DNA of 44,934 bases from UBA2227 sp036677505 (GCA_036677505.1 JAVBWK010000038.1:1-44934), one strand, 5' to 3'. Shown: positions 15,862 through 24,580, counted from the first letter of the stretch. Notes: generated by a model not told the origin, from the letters alone. A program made the numbers and translations.

Positions 15862-15912
15862 AGTTTTAGGACTAGTTAAAGAGATCGCGAATAACATATC
15901 GAAGGGAAAAAC

Positions 15913-16143
15913 ATGAACACAAACTACACGATAGAAATTACTTACTACGATGGAAGACGAAAAGGGCAGATCATCACCTGGGAGAACATTCCGGATGATG
16001 ATCTAATGGAATATCTCGGCGAATTGACTCGCGACCAGGTAAGCAATGCCCACATTTATATTCTCTATGACAACAAAAGGATCCAGTTCGAAGATTATCT
16101 CTATGAGCAATTCATGTCAAATAAACACAGAAAAAGCGCTTGA
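15913..16143 (+). CDS. Hypothetical small phage protein
   Basis: 76 residues, not recognised. It is acidic in the middle and aromatic-rich, with no membrane segment or cysteine, and looks like a compact alpha/beta domain (TIEITYYDGRRKG then HIYILYDNKRIQF). GAAGGGAAA precedes ATG. It sits between the replication operon terminator and the abortive-infection gene, so it may be part of the accessory insert or a late-operon leader protein. Confidence 0.6.
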   Translation: MNTNYTIEITYYDGRRKGQIITWENIPDDDLMEYLGELTRDQVSNAHIYILYDNKRIQFEDYLYEQFMSNKHRKSA

Positions 16144-16349
16144 AAAATGGGTTCGATTTTTCGATAAACTATCTGTAAGTGAAGAAGTAGAAAAATTCCT
16201 TATGAAATAAGGGTATAATCAAGGCAATGGCAGTGAATTATAATCTAAAGGTTATCTTGCATATGAGCAGAACCAAATGTAAGCAATATGAAAACGATTC
16301 TTTTTGATGTGGCTGTATAATAGAGAATGAAATATAGGCGGGTGGTAAA
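16144..16349 (+). promoter_or_regulatory. Intergenic region with hairpin and several -10 boxes before the Abi gene
   Basis: A CCTTAT-GAA-ATAAGG hairpin lies at about 16198-16212. TATAAT-like boxes occur near 16213, 16242 and 16316. The last would start transcription about 20 bp before the Abi gene. No convincing -35 elements are visible. Confidence 0.35.
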
Positions 16350-17366
16350 ATGGGAATTGATAAGAAATTTAGTGATATAGATGAACAATTCAAGATCCAA
16401 TCAAAAAGGGGGCTAATTATTGATGATGAGGCATCATTTAAAGATTACCTTCTTGCACATAACTACTTTGAAATCATTAATGGTTTCGAATCACTAATGT
16501 TAATGGATGTTAATGACAAGGAACAAGGTTATAAAGAAGGAACCTCGTTTAGTGACTTTCAACGATTATACGAGTTTGAATCTGATTTGAACGTGCAAAT
16601 AATGAAGTCTTTAATGTATTTCGAAAAGAAACTTAAAGCCAGAATTTCGTATCATTTTTGTGAGTCTTATTGTTCAACGATTCCTAATACTTTAAACTAC
16701 CAATTAAAGTCATTTTACGATTGTCCCGCTATAACTTCATATGGTGGTAAATATTTCTCAGGCTTTTACAATGATAACTCATTTGTGCTTTTTTCAAAGT
16801 ACAACGGGAAGTTTAAACAAGATCAATCTGGATCTTTGACTTATACTGACACGAAGAAAAATATTGTGTATGTTGGTGCTTTTAACAACCCACCTTTATG
16901 GGTGATAATAAAGCAATTAACTCTGAGCGAAGTTTATATTATGACGGGTTTACTAAAAAAAGCTGTAATTGAAAAAGTTCTGGTCGGATTTGGATTAACA
17001 CATGGAGATAGAGATTATTTTCTCAATTGCATTAATGTATTCAAGGAGCTTAGGAATTACTGTGCGCATTTCGAATTAGTGAATCGATTCAGAACTGGCG
17101 GGGAGATTGGTCTAAAACTTATTAAACAAAAACATCCAATTAATCCTTCACGTCACAATGCAAAAGGCGAAGTGTCGAGAATCAAGTTATATGATACAAT
17201 ATCCGTGCTTTCAGCATTCTCGGATGTTTCTGGAGTTGTTGATTGTATTGTGGACTATGTTGATAAAAATTTAAAATTAGGGAAAAATGACTTAAGTATG
17301 CAGCTTCTCAATCGGATGGGATGTGCAAATATCGAAAACTTGAAGGCTTTGGTCAAAACCCATTGA
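16350..17366 (+). CDS. Abi_2 family abortive infection protein (AbiD/AbiF-like, HEPN motif)
   Basis: 338 residues. It matches Abi_2 proteins: an early YFEIINGF, then FQRLYEFESDL, FEKKLKARISYHF and PPLWVIIKQLTLSE. Arg235 and His240 in RNYCAH give the Rx4H signature of HEPN ribonucleases, so it probably cleaves RNA to abort growth when another phage infects. In lactococci AbiD and AbiF block phage. It has its own -10 box and lies in a more A+T-rich patch between the replication and packaging modules, as expected for a superinfection-exclusion moron. The trigger is unknown. Confidence 0.82.
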   Translation: MGIDKKFSDIDEQFKIQSKRGLIIDDEASFKDYLLAHNYFEIINGFESLMLMDVNDKEQGYKEGTSFSDFQRLYEFESDLNVQIMKSLMYFEKKLKARISYHFCESYCSTIPNTLNYQLKSFYDCPAITSYGGKYFSGFYNDNSFVLFSKYNGKFKQDQSGSLTYTDTKKNIVYVGAFNNPPLWVIIKQLTLSEVYIMTGLLKKAVIEKVLVGFGLTHGDRDYFLNCINVFKELRNYCAHFELVNRFRTGGEIGLKLIKQKHPINPSRHNAKGEVSRIKLYDTISVLSAFSDVSGVVDCIVDYVDKNLKLGKNDLSMQLLNRMGCANIENLKALVKTH

Positions 17367-17391
17367 CAAAATAGACCATAAAGTTTAATAT
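17363..17391 (+). promoter_or_regulatory. Promoter of the packaging/late operon
   Basis: Perfect TTGACA at 17363-17368, 17-bp spacer, TAATAT at 17386-17391. The -35 overlaps the stop of the Abi gene. It fires into the structured leader that precedes the packaging genes. Confidence 0.7.
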
Positions 17392-17397
17392 ACTGTT

Positions 17398-17492
17398 ATT
17401 CCAAAGCCGTAAGGCGTAAGGGACCTTGTGTTAGTTATCTGATACCGGGTCCCTTTAAATTTATATACTTCGGTACATACCGGAGTTTTTTT
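17398..17492 (+). terminator. Structured leader with intrinsic terminator before the packaging genes
   Basis: The leader holds a GCC-GTAA-GGC hairpin (17406-17415), a long stem AAGGGACC with GGTCCCTT (17418-17455), and a terminator ACTTCGGT with ACCGGAGT (17467-17486) plus seven T. The next gene begins 35 bp later, so a readthrough or antitermination mechanism must operate for late expression. Confidence 0.65.
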
Positions 17493-17526
17493 ATTTGGTA
17501 AGGTTTGGTGTGAAGAGGTGATCAAG

Positions 17527-17973
17527 TTGGCCAAGAGTAAATGGGAATCAGTCAAAGCCAAATTGCACCTGGTTGAGAAGTGGGCTAGAGATGGAATCAG
17601 TGAAGAAAAGATCGCTAAAACCCTAGGCATTTCAGTAACGACTTTCGAGCTATACAAGAAAGACTATCCTGAGTTTCTGAAGGCCCTTAAAAAAGGGAAG
17701 GAATCCCTGATTACTGAACTCGAGAACGCTTTGATCAAGAAAGCACTTGGGTATGACTATGAAGAAAAGAAGGTCTACACCAAGACCGAGAACGGTCAAG
17801 CAGTGACTTATACCGAAATCACGAAGAAACATCAACCACCGGATACCGGAGCCTTGTTTGGCCTTCTGAAAAACAAAGATCCTGAACACTACTCTGATAA
17901 CCCTCAAATGCTGCAGCTAAAGAAACAAGAGCTGGAGCTTAGAGAAAGACTGGCCAAAGAAGGCAATTGGTAA
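17527..17973 (+). CDS. HTH DNA-binding protein resembling a terminase small subunit
   Basis: 148 residues. The N-terminal half holds a helix-turn-helix (ISEEKIAKTLGISVTTFELYKK). The middle has the pattern ALIKKALGYDYEE, and PPDTGALFGLLKNKDPE follows, which is typical of small-terminase-like phage proteins. It probably binds DNA at the packaging site. A separate P27-type small terminase lies downstream, so this may be an accessory packaging factor. AAGAGGTG precedes TTG 17527 at good spacing, so I prefer it to GTG 17518. Its stop overlaps the next ATG. Confidence 0.7.
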   Translation: MAKSKWESVKAKLHLVEKWARDGISEEKIAKTLGISVTTFELYKKDYPEFLKALKKGKESLITELENALIKKALGYDYEEKKVYTKTENGQAVTYTEITKKHQPPDTGALFGLLKNKDPEHYSDNPQMLQLKKQELELRERLAKEGNW

Positions 17974-18698
17974 TGGCGAGATTCAAGACCTTATCAGACT
18001 TCTATAAGTCACCGGAATGGATCACCTTAAGAAAGCGTTTGATAGTTGAAAGAAGTACTCCAGAAAAGGGATTGTTTTGTCAGAAATGTCATGAACCAAT
18101 CCTGAAGGATCCCGAATGTATTGCTCACCACATTATTGAGCTAAGCCCAATGAATATGAATGATGTCAAGGTCAGTCTCAACCCAAACAACATCCTACTG
18201 GTCCATCACCAGTGCCATAACCAGATCCATGAACGCTTTGGACAAGGATCAGGACAGAAAGTCTACCTAGTCTATGGAGCACCGCTCTCAGGCAAAACCA
18301 GCTATGTGAAGGCACACAAGAAGCGTAGTGATCTTGTCCTAGACTTGGATGAACTGTATCACGCCATCACACTACTACCAGCCTATGACAAGCCACTAGA
18401 ACTATCCACCAATGTGTTCCTACTCAGAGATGTTTTGCTTGATCAAATCAGAACACGTACTGGTAAGTGGACTCAAGCCTGGATCATCGGTGGATATCCA
18501 CTCAATACAGACAGGGATCGCTTAGCCACTAGTCTTGGGGCTGAGCTGATCTTCATTCAGGCAACTGAAGATGAATGCCTCACAAGACTCTACAACGATA
18601 GGGATAAACTGCCATATCAAGTCGAATGGCAGAGATATATCCACGAGTGGTTCCTTAAGTTTCGTCCGAGCCTCCCCCCCGGTCGAAACTTAGGGTAA
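17973..18698 (+). CDS. HNH endonuclease fused to a P-loop kinase-like domain
   Basis: 241 residues with two parts. Residues 1-95 form an HNH nuclease (CxxC at 36-39, HH at 52-53, then HHQCH at 78-82 and a final His at 86), as found beside terminases of cos-type phages, where HNH proteins are needed for genome cutting. Residues 97-230 hold a P-loop NTPase: Walker A GAPLSGKTS at 102-110, LDLDELYH, IIGGYPLNTDRDR, and ATEDECLTRLYNDR, like a small kinase or AAA domain. ATG 17973 overlaps the previous stop. The last codons contain the candidate cos repeat. Confidence 0.8.
   Translation: MARFKTLSDFYKSPEWITLRKRLIVERSTPEKGLFCQKCHEPILKDPECIAHHIIELSPMNMNDVKVSLNPNNILLVHHQCHNQIHERFGQGSGQKVYLVYGAPLSGKTSYVKAHKKRSDLVLDLDELYHAITLLPAYDKPLELSTNVFLLRDVLLDQIRTRTGKWTQAWIIGGYPLNTDRDRLATSLGAELIFIQATEDECLTRLYNDRDKLPYQVEWQRYIHEWFLKFRPSLPPGRNLG
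18657..18691. other. Candidate cos site: inverted repeat around a C7 tract
   Basis: AAGTTTCGTCCG (18657-18668) and CGGTCGAAACTT (18680-18691) are inverted with one central T-T mismatch each side, around AGCCTCCCCCC. It lies at the junction between the HNH gene and the P27 small terminase, where cos sites of this phage type are usually found. Confidence 0.45.
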
Positions 18699-18778
18699 AC
18701 GCTTGGGAACTGGACAAGGGACATCGTTAGCACGCAAACCAAAATTTCGAGATTTCACCCAATGTTTTGGGAAAAGTC

Positions 18779-19168
18779 ATGAAACGAAATAAGGCTTCGA
18801 AAACTACAGAAAGAAAGGCACAGATGAGCCAAAGTATTCAACCACAAAGCGAACTTGAAAAGCTAAAATCCATCTTCGAAAAAGTGGATCCAAACCGGCA
18901 AAAACTCGTTGAGAAACTGATTCAGGAAGCTGCCTTTCTCGCAGAACAAAACGATACTTTGCGATCAATCATTACCGAGAAAGGTATGATCCTAATCCAT
19001 CCCACTAACCCAAACCTTCAAAAATCAACCGAAGCCGGGAAGCAATATCTCAAAAACCTCCAAGCTTATTCCGTTGTTATCAAAACCTTAAGTCAGGTCT
19101 TGACCAAATCAACCGTTGAAGATGAGGATGAATTTGAGAAGTTCCTCAATGATGACAATGAGGAATGA
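18779..19168 (+). CDS. terS: Phage terminase small subunit, P27 family
   Basis: 129 residues from ATG 18779. The core resembles the P27 small-terminase fold: LEKLKSIFEKVDPNRQKLVE, then a helix AAFLAEQNDTL, HPTNPNLQKSTEAGKQYLKN and VIKTLSQVL. The C-terminus is very acidic. It recognises the packaging site and recruits the large subunit. The start is uncertain: ATG 18824 has a better ribosome site (GAAAGG) and would remove a basic 15-residue tail. The ATG of terL overlaps its stop. Confidence 0.78.
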   Translation: MKRNKASKTTERKAQMSQSIQPQSELEKLKSIFEKVDPNRQKLVEKLIQEAAFLAEQNDTLRSIITEKGMILIHPTNPNLQKSTEAGKQYLKNLQAYSVVIKTLSQVLTKSTVEDEDEFEKFLNDDNEE

Positions 19169-20808
19169 CTTACCTAGAGCAATACCTAACTGAAATCAGG
19201 ACCGGTAACATCCTGGTTGGCCAGGAACTTGAAACAGTATTAAGCCAGTTGGTTGAAGATACCAGAGATTCAAGATATCGGTATGAACCCTATCGAGCGA
19301 AGAAACGTATCGAGTTCATTGAACGATTCTGCAAGCACACCAAGTCACCATTTCATGGGAAACCATTCAAACTCGAACTCTGGGAAAAGGCGTTCATAGA
19401 AGTCATTTACTCCTTCATTCGGGTATCAACCAATAAACGACGATTCAAACGAGTCATCCTCCTGATCAGCCGCAAGAATGGGAAGTCGACCCTTACCGCA
19501 GCCTTAGCTTTTACTGAGTTGATGATGGGTAGTGGTGGATCAGATATTGTCTGTTCCTCCAATGACGATGCACAGGCGTCGATCATCTTCCTTGAGATAG
19601 GGGCCATGCGAGAAATGTTTGATCCCAAGGACAAACGAACTCACAAAAACCTTCGATGGATCCTCAACAAGAAAAACAAAAGTAAAGTCTTCAAACTCTC
19701 CGAAAAGACCCATAACAAAGAAGGCTACAACATCGAATTTGGGATCTTGGATGAGTCTCATGAAATGAAGGATAACTCGATCGCCAAACCGATCGAACAA
19801 TCTCAATCCACCAAAGAAGAACCGTTGTTTATAAACATCACGACTGAAGGCTTCATCAACGATGGATACCTTGACAAGGAACTCCAGTACGCACGACGAG
19901 TCATCGCTAAAGAACATGAAGATGATACCTTGCTGGCTTGGCTCTATACCCAAGACAGTGAAGCAGAGATCTGGCAAGATGAACGAACCTGGGTGAAATC
20001 AAACCCATCCCTGGGCTTAATCAAAAAGATCGATTACCTTCGCGATCAGATCAACAAAGCCCGTATGGATAAAGGTGATCGGATGTATGTCTTGGCCAAA
20101 GACTTCAACATCAAACAAAACAATGCTGAAGCTTGGTTGATGGAACAAGATTATGTCAATACCAGCACCTTCCAGCTGGATAACTTCATTGGTTGTTTGG
20201 CCTTAGGGGCGGTGGATCTCTCGGAAACGACGGACCTCACTTGTGCCAAAATCCTATTGATGAAGCGTGGCGATCCCACCAAATACATTCATACGCGTTA
20301 CTTCATCCCCGAGAGTAAAGTCACCAAGGGGTTTGTAGAAGACAAAAAAGACTATCTTCAGTGGGCCAGAGAAGGCTTGATCGAGATTACGGAAGGCAAT
20401 GAAGTAGACCTTGCCAAAGTAGCCAAATGGTTTGTGGATCTTTATAAGCAATACAAAATCCGAACCTACAAGACCGGGTATGATAACCGCTTCGCCAAGA
20501 CTTGGTTAACCTCAATGGAAGGGTACGGGCTCGATACGGAACGTGTCGACCAAAACCGATTCACCTTGTCCAACCCGATGAAGCTCTTGGAAGCAGATCT
20601 CAAATCCAAGCTGGTCAATTACAACAACAATGCGATTGATCGATGGTGTCTAGGTAATACTGCCATCAAGATTGATAACTTAGGATTGGTCATGCCGGTC
20701 AAGGTCAATGACATGCGCAATCGACGGATCGATGGTGCTGCAACGATGATTATCCTCTATGCGATGTGGCAACGTTATCGAACAGAATTTCTAGAAATGA
20801 CAAAGTGA
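19165..20808 (+). CDS. terL: Phage terminase large subunit
   Basis: 547 residues. The ATPase has Walker A SRKNGKS at 102-108 and Walker B GILDESHE near 193-200. The C-terminal RNase H-like nuclease begins around GAVDLSETTD (about residue 353) and ends with the Asp-containing DGAATMI. It cuts and pumps phage DNA into proheads through the portal. ATGA overlap with the P27 gene indicates coupling. The family (Terminase_1, HK97/phi105-like) agrees with the HNH partner and the HK97-type head genes. Confidence 0.95.
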   Translation: MTYLEQYLTEIRTGNILVGQELETVLSQLVEDTRDSRYRYEPYRAKKRIEFIERFCKHTKSPFHGKPFKLELWEKAFIEVIYSFIRVSTNKRRFKRVILLISRKNGKSTLTAALAFTELMMGSGGSDIVCSSNDDAQASIIFLEIGAMREMFDPKDKRTHKNLRWILNKKNKSKVFKLSEKTHNKEGYNIEFGILDESHEMKDNSIAKPIEQSQSTKEEPLFINITTEGFINDGYLDKELQYARRVIAKEHEDDTLLAWLYTQDSEAEIWQDERTWVKSNPSLGLIKKIDYLRDQINKARMDKGDRMYVLAKDFNIKQNNAEAWLMEQDYVNTSTFQLDNFIGCLALGAVDLSETTDLTCAKILLMKRGDPTKYIHTRYFIPESKVTKGFVEDKKDYLQWAREGLIEITEGNEVDLAKVAKWFVDLYKQYKIRTYKTGYDNRFAKTWLTSMEGYGLDTERVDQNRFTLSNPMKLLEADLKSKLVNYNNNAIDRWCLGNTAIKIDNLGLVMPVKVNDMRNRRIDGAATMIILYAMWQRYRTEFLEMTK

Positions 20809-20817
20809 GGTGAGCTA

Positions 20818-22074
20818 ATGGGTTGGTTTGATTCGATCCTACAACGATTTAACAAAACACCCAGTGGTAACGGTCAGTTGGCCATGATCAATGGGAATAC
20901 CCCAATCTACTCTCAGTTTGGCCAGAATGTTTATGCCAGCGATGTGGTTCAACAAGCCATCGCTTGTATCGCTCAAGAGATCAGTAAATTGTCTCCCAAA
21001 CACATTCGCTTTGACAAAAACGACTTGCAGGTTCCGGTCTTTGATTCGATCAGTGACCTATTGGAATACGGACCCAATGAGTGGAGCACCACCAAAGACT
21101 TCCTTGAGAAGATCACCTGGCAGCTGTATCTGAATTACAACGTCTTTATCTTACCGGTATATGACGAGGTGAGCACCAGTGAAGGAAAAGCTAGAAAGTA
21201 TCGAGCACTCTACCCACTGGACCCCACTGAAGTAACCTTCCTTGTCGATGGACGAAATGAACTCTATGTTGATTTCAGGTTCAATGCTGCAGAAAAGTTG
21301 GTGGTGAAGTACAACGATTTGATTCACTGGCGTTATCGGTACTCCGTGAACCCATTTATGGGTGGTAACCAGAATGGTCAACCTGATATTCAGGGACTAC
21401 TTCAGACGGTAGAGATCAACCATAAACTGCTTCAATCCATAGAGAAATCGGTCAACTCCTCGATGCAAATCTATGGGGTGATGAAATACAACACGATCCT
21501 GGATGAAGACAACATGAAGTCTGAAATCCAGCGCTTTGAGAAAATGCTGGCTGAAAACAAGAATGGCATTATCGCAGCGGACCTCAAGTCGGAATATATC
21601 CAGATCAAGCCGGACCCAAAGTTGATTGATGCTGAAACACTGGCCTTCATTGACTCCAAGATACTGCGCCAGTATGGAGTTTCGTTACCGATCTTAACCG
21701 GTGACTTCACCCCGGAGCAATACCAAAGTTTCTATGAGAAAACGCTCGAACCACAGATTAACTCCTTGAATCAAGTCTTCACTAAGAGTCTATTTACCAC
21801 TCGAGAACTCCAGTTTGGAAACAAGATTGTCTTCTATGCCAATAACCTCCTATACATGGCTCTCGATAAAAGAGTTGCCGTTGGTGATCTTCTAGGTAAT
21901 CGAGGAGCCCTGACCAATAACGAGCTCTTAGGACTCTTTGGATACCCGCCCTATGATGGAGGCAATGTTCGATTGATGTCTCTCAACTATGTGGATGTCA
22001 ACATCGCCAACCAATACCAAATGAACAAAACAAAAACTAGCCCGGAGGTCCCACCCAGTGAACCCCAAACATGA
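20818..22074 (+). CDS. Portal protein, HK97 family
   Basis: 418 residues. It forms the dodecameric portal at the capsid vertex. Hallmarks include SDVVQQAIACIAQEISKLSP near the N-terminus, DLIHWRYR, and DFTPEQYQSFYEKTLEP in the second half, all typical of phage_portal HK97-type proteins. GAGGTGAG precedes the ATG. It overlaps the protease gene by 17 bases in another frame. Confidence 0.92.
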   Translation: MGWFDSILQRFNKTPSGNGQLAMINGNTPIYSQFGQNVYASDVVQQAIACIAQEISKLSPKHIRFDKNDLQVPVFDSISDLLEYGPNEWSTTKDFLEKITWQLYLNYNVFILPVYDEVSTSEGKARKYRALYPLDPTEVTFLVDGRNELYVDFRFNAAEKLVVKYNDLIHWRYRYSVNPFMGGNQNGQPDIQGLLQTVEINHKLLQSIEKSVNSSMQIYGVMKYNTILDEDNMKSEIQRFEKMLAENKNGIIAADLKSEYIQIKPDPKLIDAETLAFIDSKILRQYGVSLPILTGDFTPEQYQSFYEKTLEPQINSLNQVFTKSLFTTRELQFGNKIVFYANNLLYMALDKRVAVGDLLGNRGALTNNELLGLFGYPPYDGGNVRLMSLNYVDVNIANQYQMNKTKTSPEVPPSEPQT

Positions 22075-22690
22075 TCTGATCAGTCGATCCTATACCTCAG
22101 AGTTTAGTCTCTCCAGTAACACCATAACCGGTTTGGCAGCAGTCTATGAAAGCCGAGCCAATATTGGTGGTCTGTTTTACGAGGTGATTGATCGAGGGGC
22201 CTTTGATGATACGGACTTCACCGATGTGCTCTTCTTCGTCAACCACGATCTCAACAAAATCCCATTGGCCCGCAGTCGTCGAAACAATGGAAACAGCTCA
22301 ATGCAGCTGCGCGTGGATGAGCGAGGTCTCAATATCGAAACCAATCTCGATGTTGAAAACAATGCGGAAGCCCGATCACTCACTTCAGCAATAAAGCGAG
22401 GAGACATCACCGGGATGTCCTTCCTGTTTAACGTGAAAGAAGATGCTTGGGAAGAACTCGATGCCAAGATTCCAACTCGACGCATCAAACGAATAGGTCG
22501 AGTTCGAGAAGTATCCGCGGTGAATTTTCCCGCCTATGAAGCAACAGAAATCAGTGCACGTGAGTTTCGATCACTGGATAGTGACCTCAAAGCGTTGGAA
22601 AACGCTCGTGCCGTTTTGGATAAAACGAAAGCAGAAACTGAAATCTGGAAGTTAAAGAATCGCTGTATCCAAATGAAAGTGAAAGGATAA
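22058..22690 (+). CDS. Prohead protease, HK97 family
   Basis: 210 residues. The Ser-His protease core is visible: His63 in VNHDLNKIPLAR, Ser121 in TGMSFLF, and Glu151 in REVSAVNFPAY. It digests the scaffold part of the capsid protein during maturation and then itself. GTG start with GGAGG nine bases upstream, overlapping the portal gene. The C-terminal 40 residues form a coiled coil that may bind the scaffold. Confidence 0.9.
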   Translation: MNPKHDLISRSYTSEFSLSSNTITGLAAVYESRANIGGLFYEVIDRGAFDDTDFTDVLFFVNHDLNKIPLARSRRNNGNSSMQLRVDERGLNIETNLDVENNAEARSLTSAIKRGDITGMSFLFNVKEDAWEELDAKIPTRRIKRIGRVREVSAVNFPAYEATEISAREFRSLDSDLKALENARAVLDKTKAETEIWKLKNRCIQMKVKG

Positions 22691-22693
22691 CTC

Positions 22694-23935
22694 ATGAATA
22701 AAGAAAAACTCTTAAAACTGATTCAAGACAAGCAAACCAAAATGGATGGCTTACTGAAACGCTCTGAAAACTCAGAGGATGTTGCTGAACTCAGACAACT
22801 CAATACTGAGATGGAAGGGCTCAAAACCGAACTTGATGACTTGCGCTCCATGGTCACCGAAATGGAAGATCAAGAGCAAAGGGCCACTCAAAAGAAAACC
22901 ATCTTGGCAACCTATGGTGTCAAAACCAAACAGGATAAAGATCCGGAAGCGCGCCAAGAAGAACCGGATGAATTCGAACAACGCGCGATCGACTTTGTCA
23001 AAAACAACAAAGTCGAATTCAGTGTTGATGAAGTTCGTGCAGTCACCATTGGTTCCGGTAACCTGATCAGTCCGAAACCGATTCAAAACACCATCAATGA
23101 GAAGTTCAACGAAGTTTCCTCGGTGGTTGAGTTGGTCAATGTGGTCTCGGCCGAAGGCATGACGGAATACGAAGTTCCTTTTGTTGTCAGTTATGCGGAA
23201 GGCGGCATCATCACTGAAGGACAAGATTACAGTGAAGGTGAACCGGTATTCGGCTATGCCACCATCAAACCGATCAAAATCTCGATATATACCGAAGTCA
23301 CTGAGGAAGTCTCCAAATTGACTCCGGTGGCCTATCTGTCCAAGATTCGTCAAGCCGCTTTGATCGCTCTGCGTAAGAAAGTGGCTCGTTTGATTCCATT
23401 AGGCAATCCGGCAGCGACTCCTGCTGAGTTTACCGGGATCTTGCATGCCGATGCGATTACGGATAATCCCTTGGAATTCACCGCGATCGATGAGAAGACC
23501 CTCCGAAAGATCGCAATGTCTTATGGTGGCGACGAAAACATCATTGGAAATGCTGTCTTGTTGGTCAACAAAACAGACCTGATCGCCTTTGGTGATGTTC
23601 GTGGAGCGGATAAGAAGTCCGTTTACGAAATCACTCCGGATGCCGGTAACCCAAATGCAGGGGTGATCCGTGATGGCGGCTTAGCGGTTCGCTACGTGAT
23701 CAACAGCGCGCTCAAAGCCCTGAGTGATCCTGCCACTGTAGCGACCACTCCTTGCATGATCTATGGGATCCCAGGATCCTATGAATTGGCTTTGTTTAGT
23801 CCCTACGAGATTAAAGTCTCTGAAGATGCGGCATTTAAAAAAGGCATGTTGGCCATCAAAGGCAGTGTCTTTGTTGGAGGTAACGTCGTTGCTTCTAACG
23901 GCTTCCTGATCATCGAAAAGAAAGCCGCAGCCTAG
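22694..23935 (+). CDS. Major capsid protein, HK97 fold, with N-terminal scaffold
   Basis: 413 residues. Residues 1-100 are a charged coiled coil, the delta domain that serves as an internal scaffold and is removed by the prohead protease. The HK97 fold follows (VRAVTIGSGNLISPKPIQNTI, then YEVPFVVSYAEGG and LIPLGNPAATP). It makes the icosahedral shell. AAAGGA precedes the ATG. Confidence 0.93.
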   Translation: MNKEKLLKLIQDKQTKMDGLLKRSENSEDVAELRQLNTEMEGLKTELDDLRSMVTEMEDQEQRATQKKTILATYGVKTKQDKDPEARQEEPDEFEQRAIDFVKNNKVEFSVDEVRAVTIGSGNLISPKPIQNTINEKFNEVSSVVELVNVVSAEGMTEYEVPFVVSYAEGGIITEGQDYSEGEPVFGYATIKPIKISIYTEVTEEVSKLTPVAYLSKIRQAALIALRKKVARLIPLGNPAATPAEFTGILHADAITDNPLEFTAIDEKTLRKIAMSYGGDENIIGNAVLLVNKTDLIAFGDVRGADKKSVYEITPDAGNPNAGVIRDGGLAVRYVINSALKALSDPATVATTPCMIYGIPGSYELALFSPYEIKVSEDAAFKKGMLAIKGSVFVGGNVVASNGFLIIEKKAAA

Positions 23936-23952
23936 CCTAGAAAGGATCCACT

Positions 23953-24237
23953 ATGACGGAAGCAGAACTCCTAATTGAAGTGAAAAAAGGTCTTGGGATT
24001 ACCGGGGCTTATCAAGATAACACCATTTTAAGACACATGAAAGACGTCAAATCCTTCTGTTCTCACAGTGGGGTTCGCCTTGACCTTCTTGAGAGTGATG
24101 CTTCCGTCGGTTTGTTGATCCGAGGGGTTGCCGATCTTTGGAACCTTGCTAGTGGGGAAGTGAAATTTAGTCCTTACTTCATGCAACGACTTATCCAGCT
24201 TGCAACTCTCCCGGATCCTGAGGGAACCAATGTATAG
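23953..24237 (+). CDS. Head-tail connector protein (gp6-like)
   Basis: 94 residues, mostly helical, with a pattern of phage gp6-like adaptors (LLIEVKKGLGITGAYQDN at the N-terminus). These form a ring below the portal. AAAGGAT precedes ATG. The position between capsid protein and head-closure genes is diagnostic; sequence similarity alone would be weak. Confidence 0.75.
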   Translation: MTEAELLIEVKKGLGITGAYQDNTILRHMKDVKSFCSHSGVRLDLLESDASVGLLIRGVADLWNLASGEVKFSPYFMQRLIQLATLPDPEGTNV

Positions 24238-24580
24238 ACCCAAGGAAGCGAACCACCTCAATACCCCGATTCGTTTACAAAAGCGAACATCGACTAGAGT
24301 GAGTGGCGCACCGGAAATTACTTATGAAGAAGCCCAGGATGATGTCATCTTCTGTAGTTTCAAAACTTATGGAGGAACGGATTCCATCTCCAACGGATCA
24401 TTAGTCATCCTCAATACCGCAACGATTGTGACTTGGTATCGACAGGATATTCAAGGATCTGACCGGATCATTAACCTTCAAGACAACTCTATCTGGGTCG
24501 TCCTTGGAGAGCCGGAAAACGTCGATATGCTGAACCAATTCTTGATCTTCAAGGTTGAGAAAATCAGTGGAGGTGCATGA
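24230..24580 (+). CDS. Head closure / head-tail joining protein
   Basis: 116 residues, predicted mostly beta (IRLQKRTSTRVSGAPEITYEE, then WYRQDIQGSDRI), matching the SPP1 gp16/HK97 gp7-type stopper family that seals the filled head. ATG 24230 has AGGGA upstream and overlaps the connector stop by eight bases; a longer start at 24200 would lie deep in the connector gene. Confidence 0.75.
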   Translation: MYRPKEANHLNTPIRLQKRTSTRVSGAPEITYEEAQDDVIFCSFKTYGGTDSISNGSLVILNTATIVTWYRQDIQGSDRIINLQDNSIWVVLGEPENVDMLNQFLIFKVEKISGGA

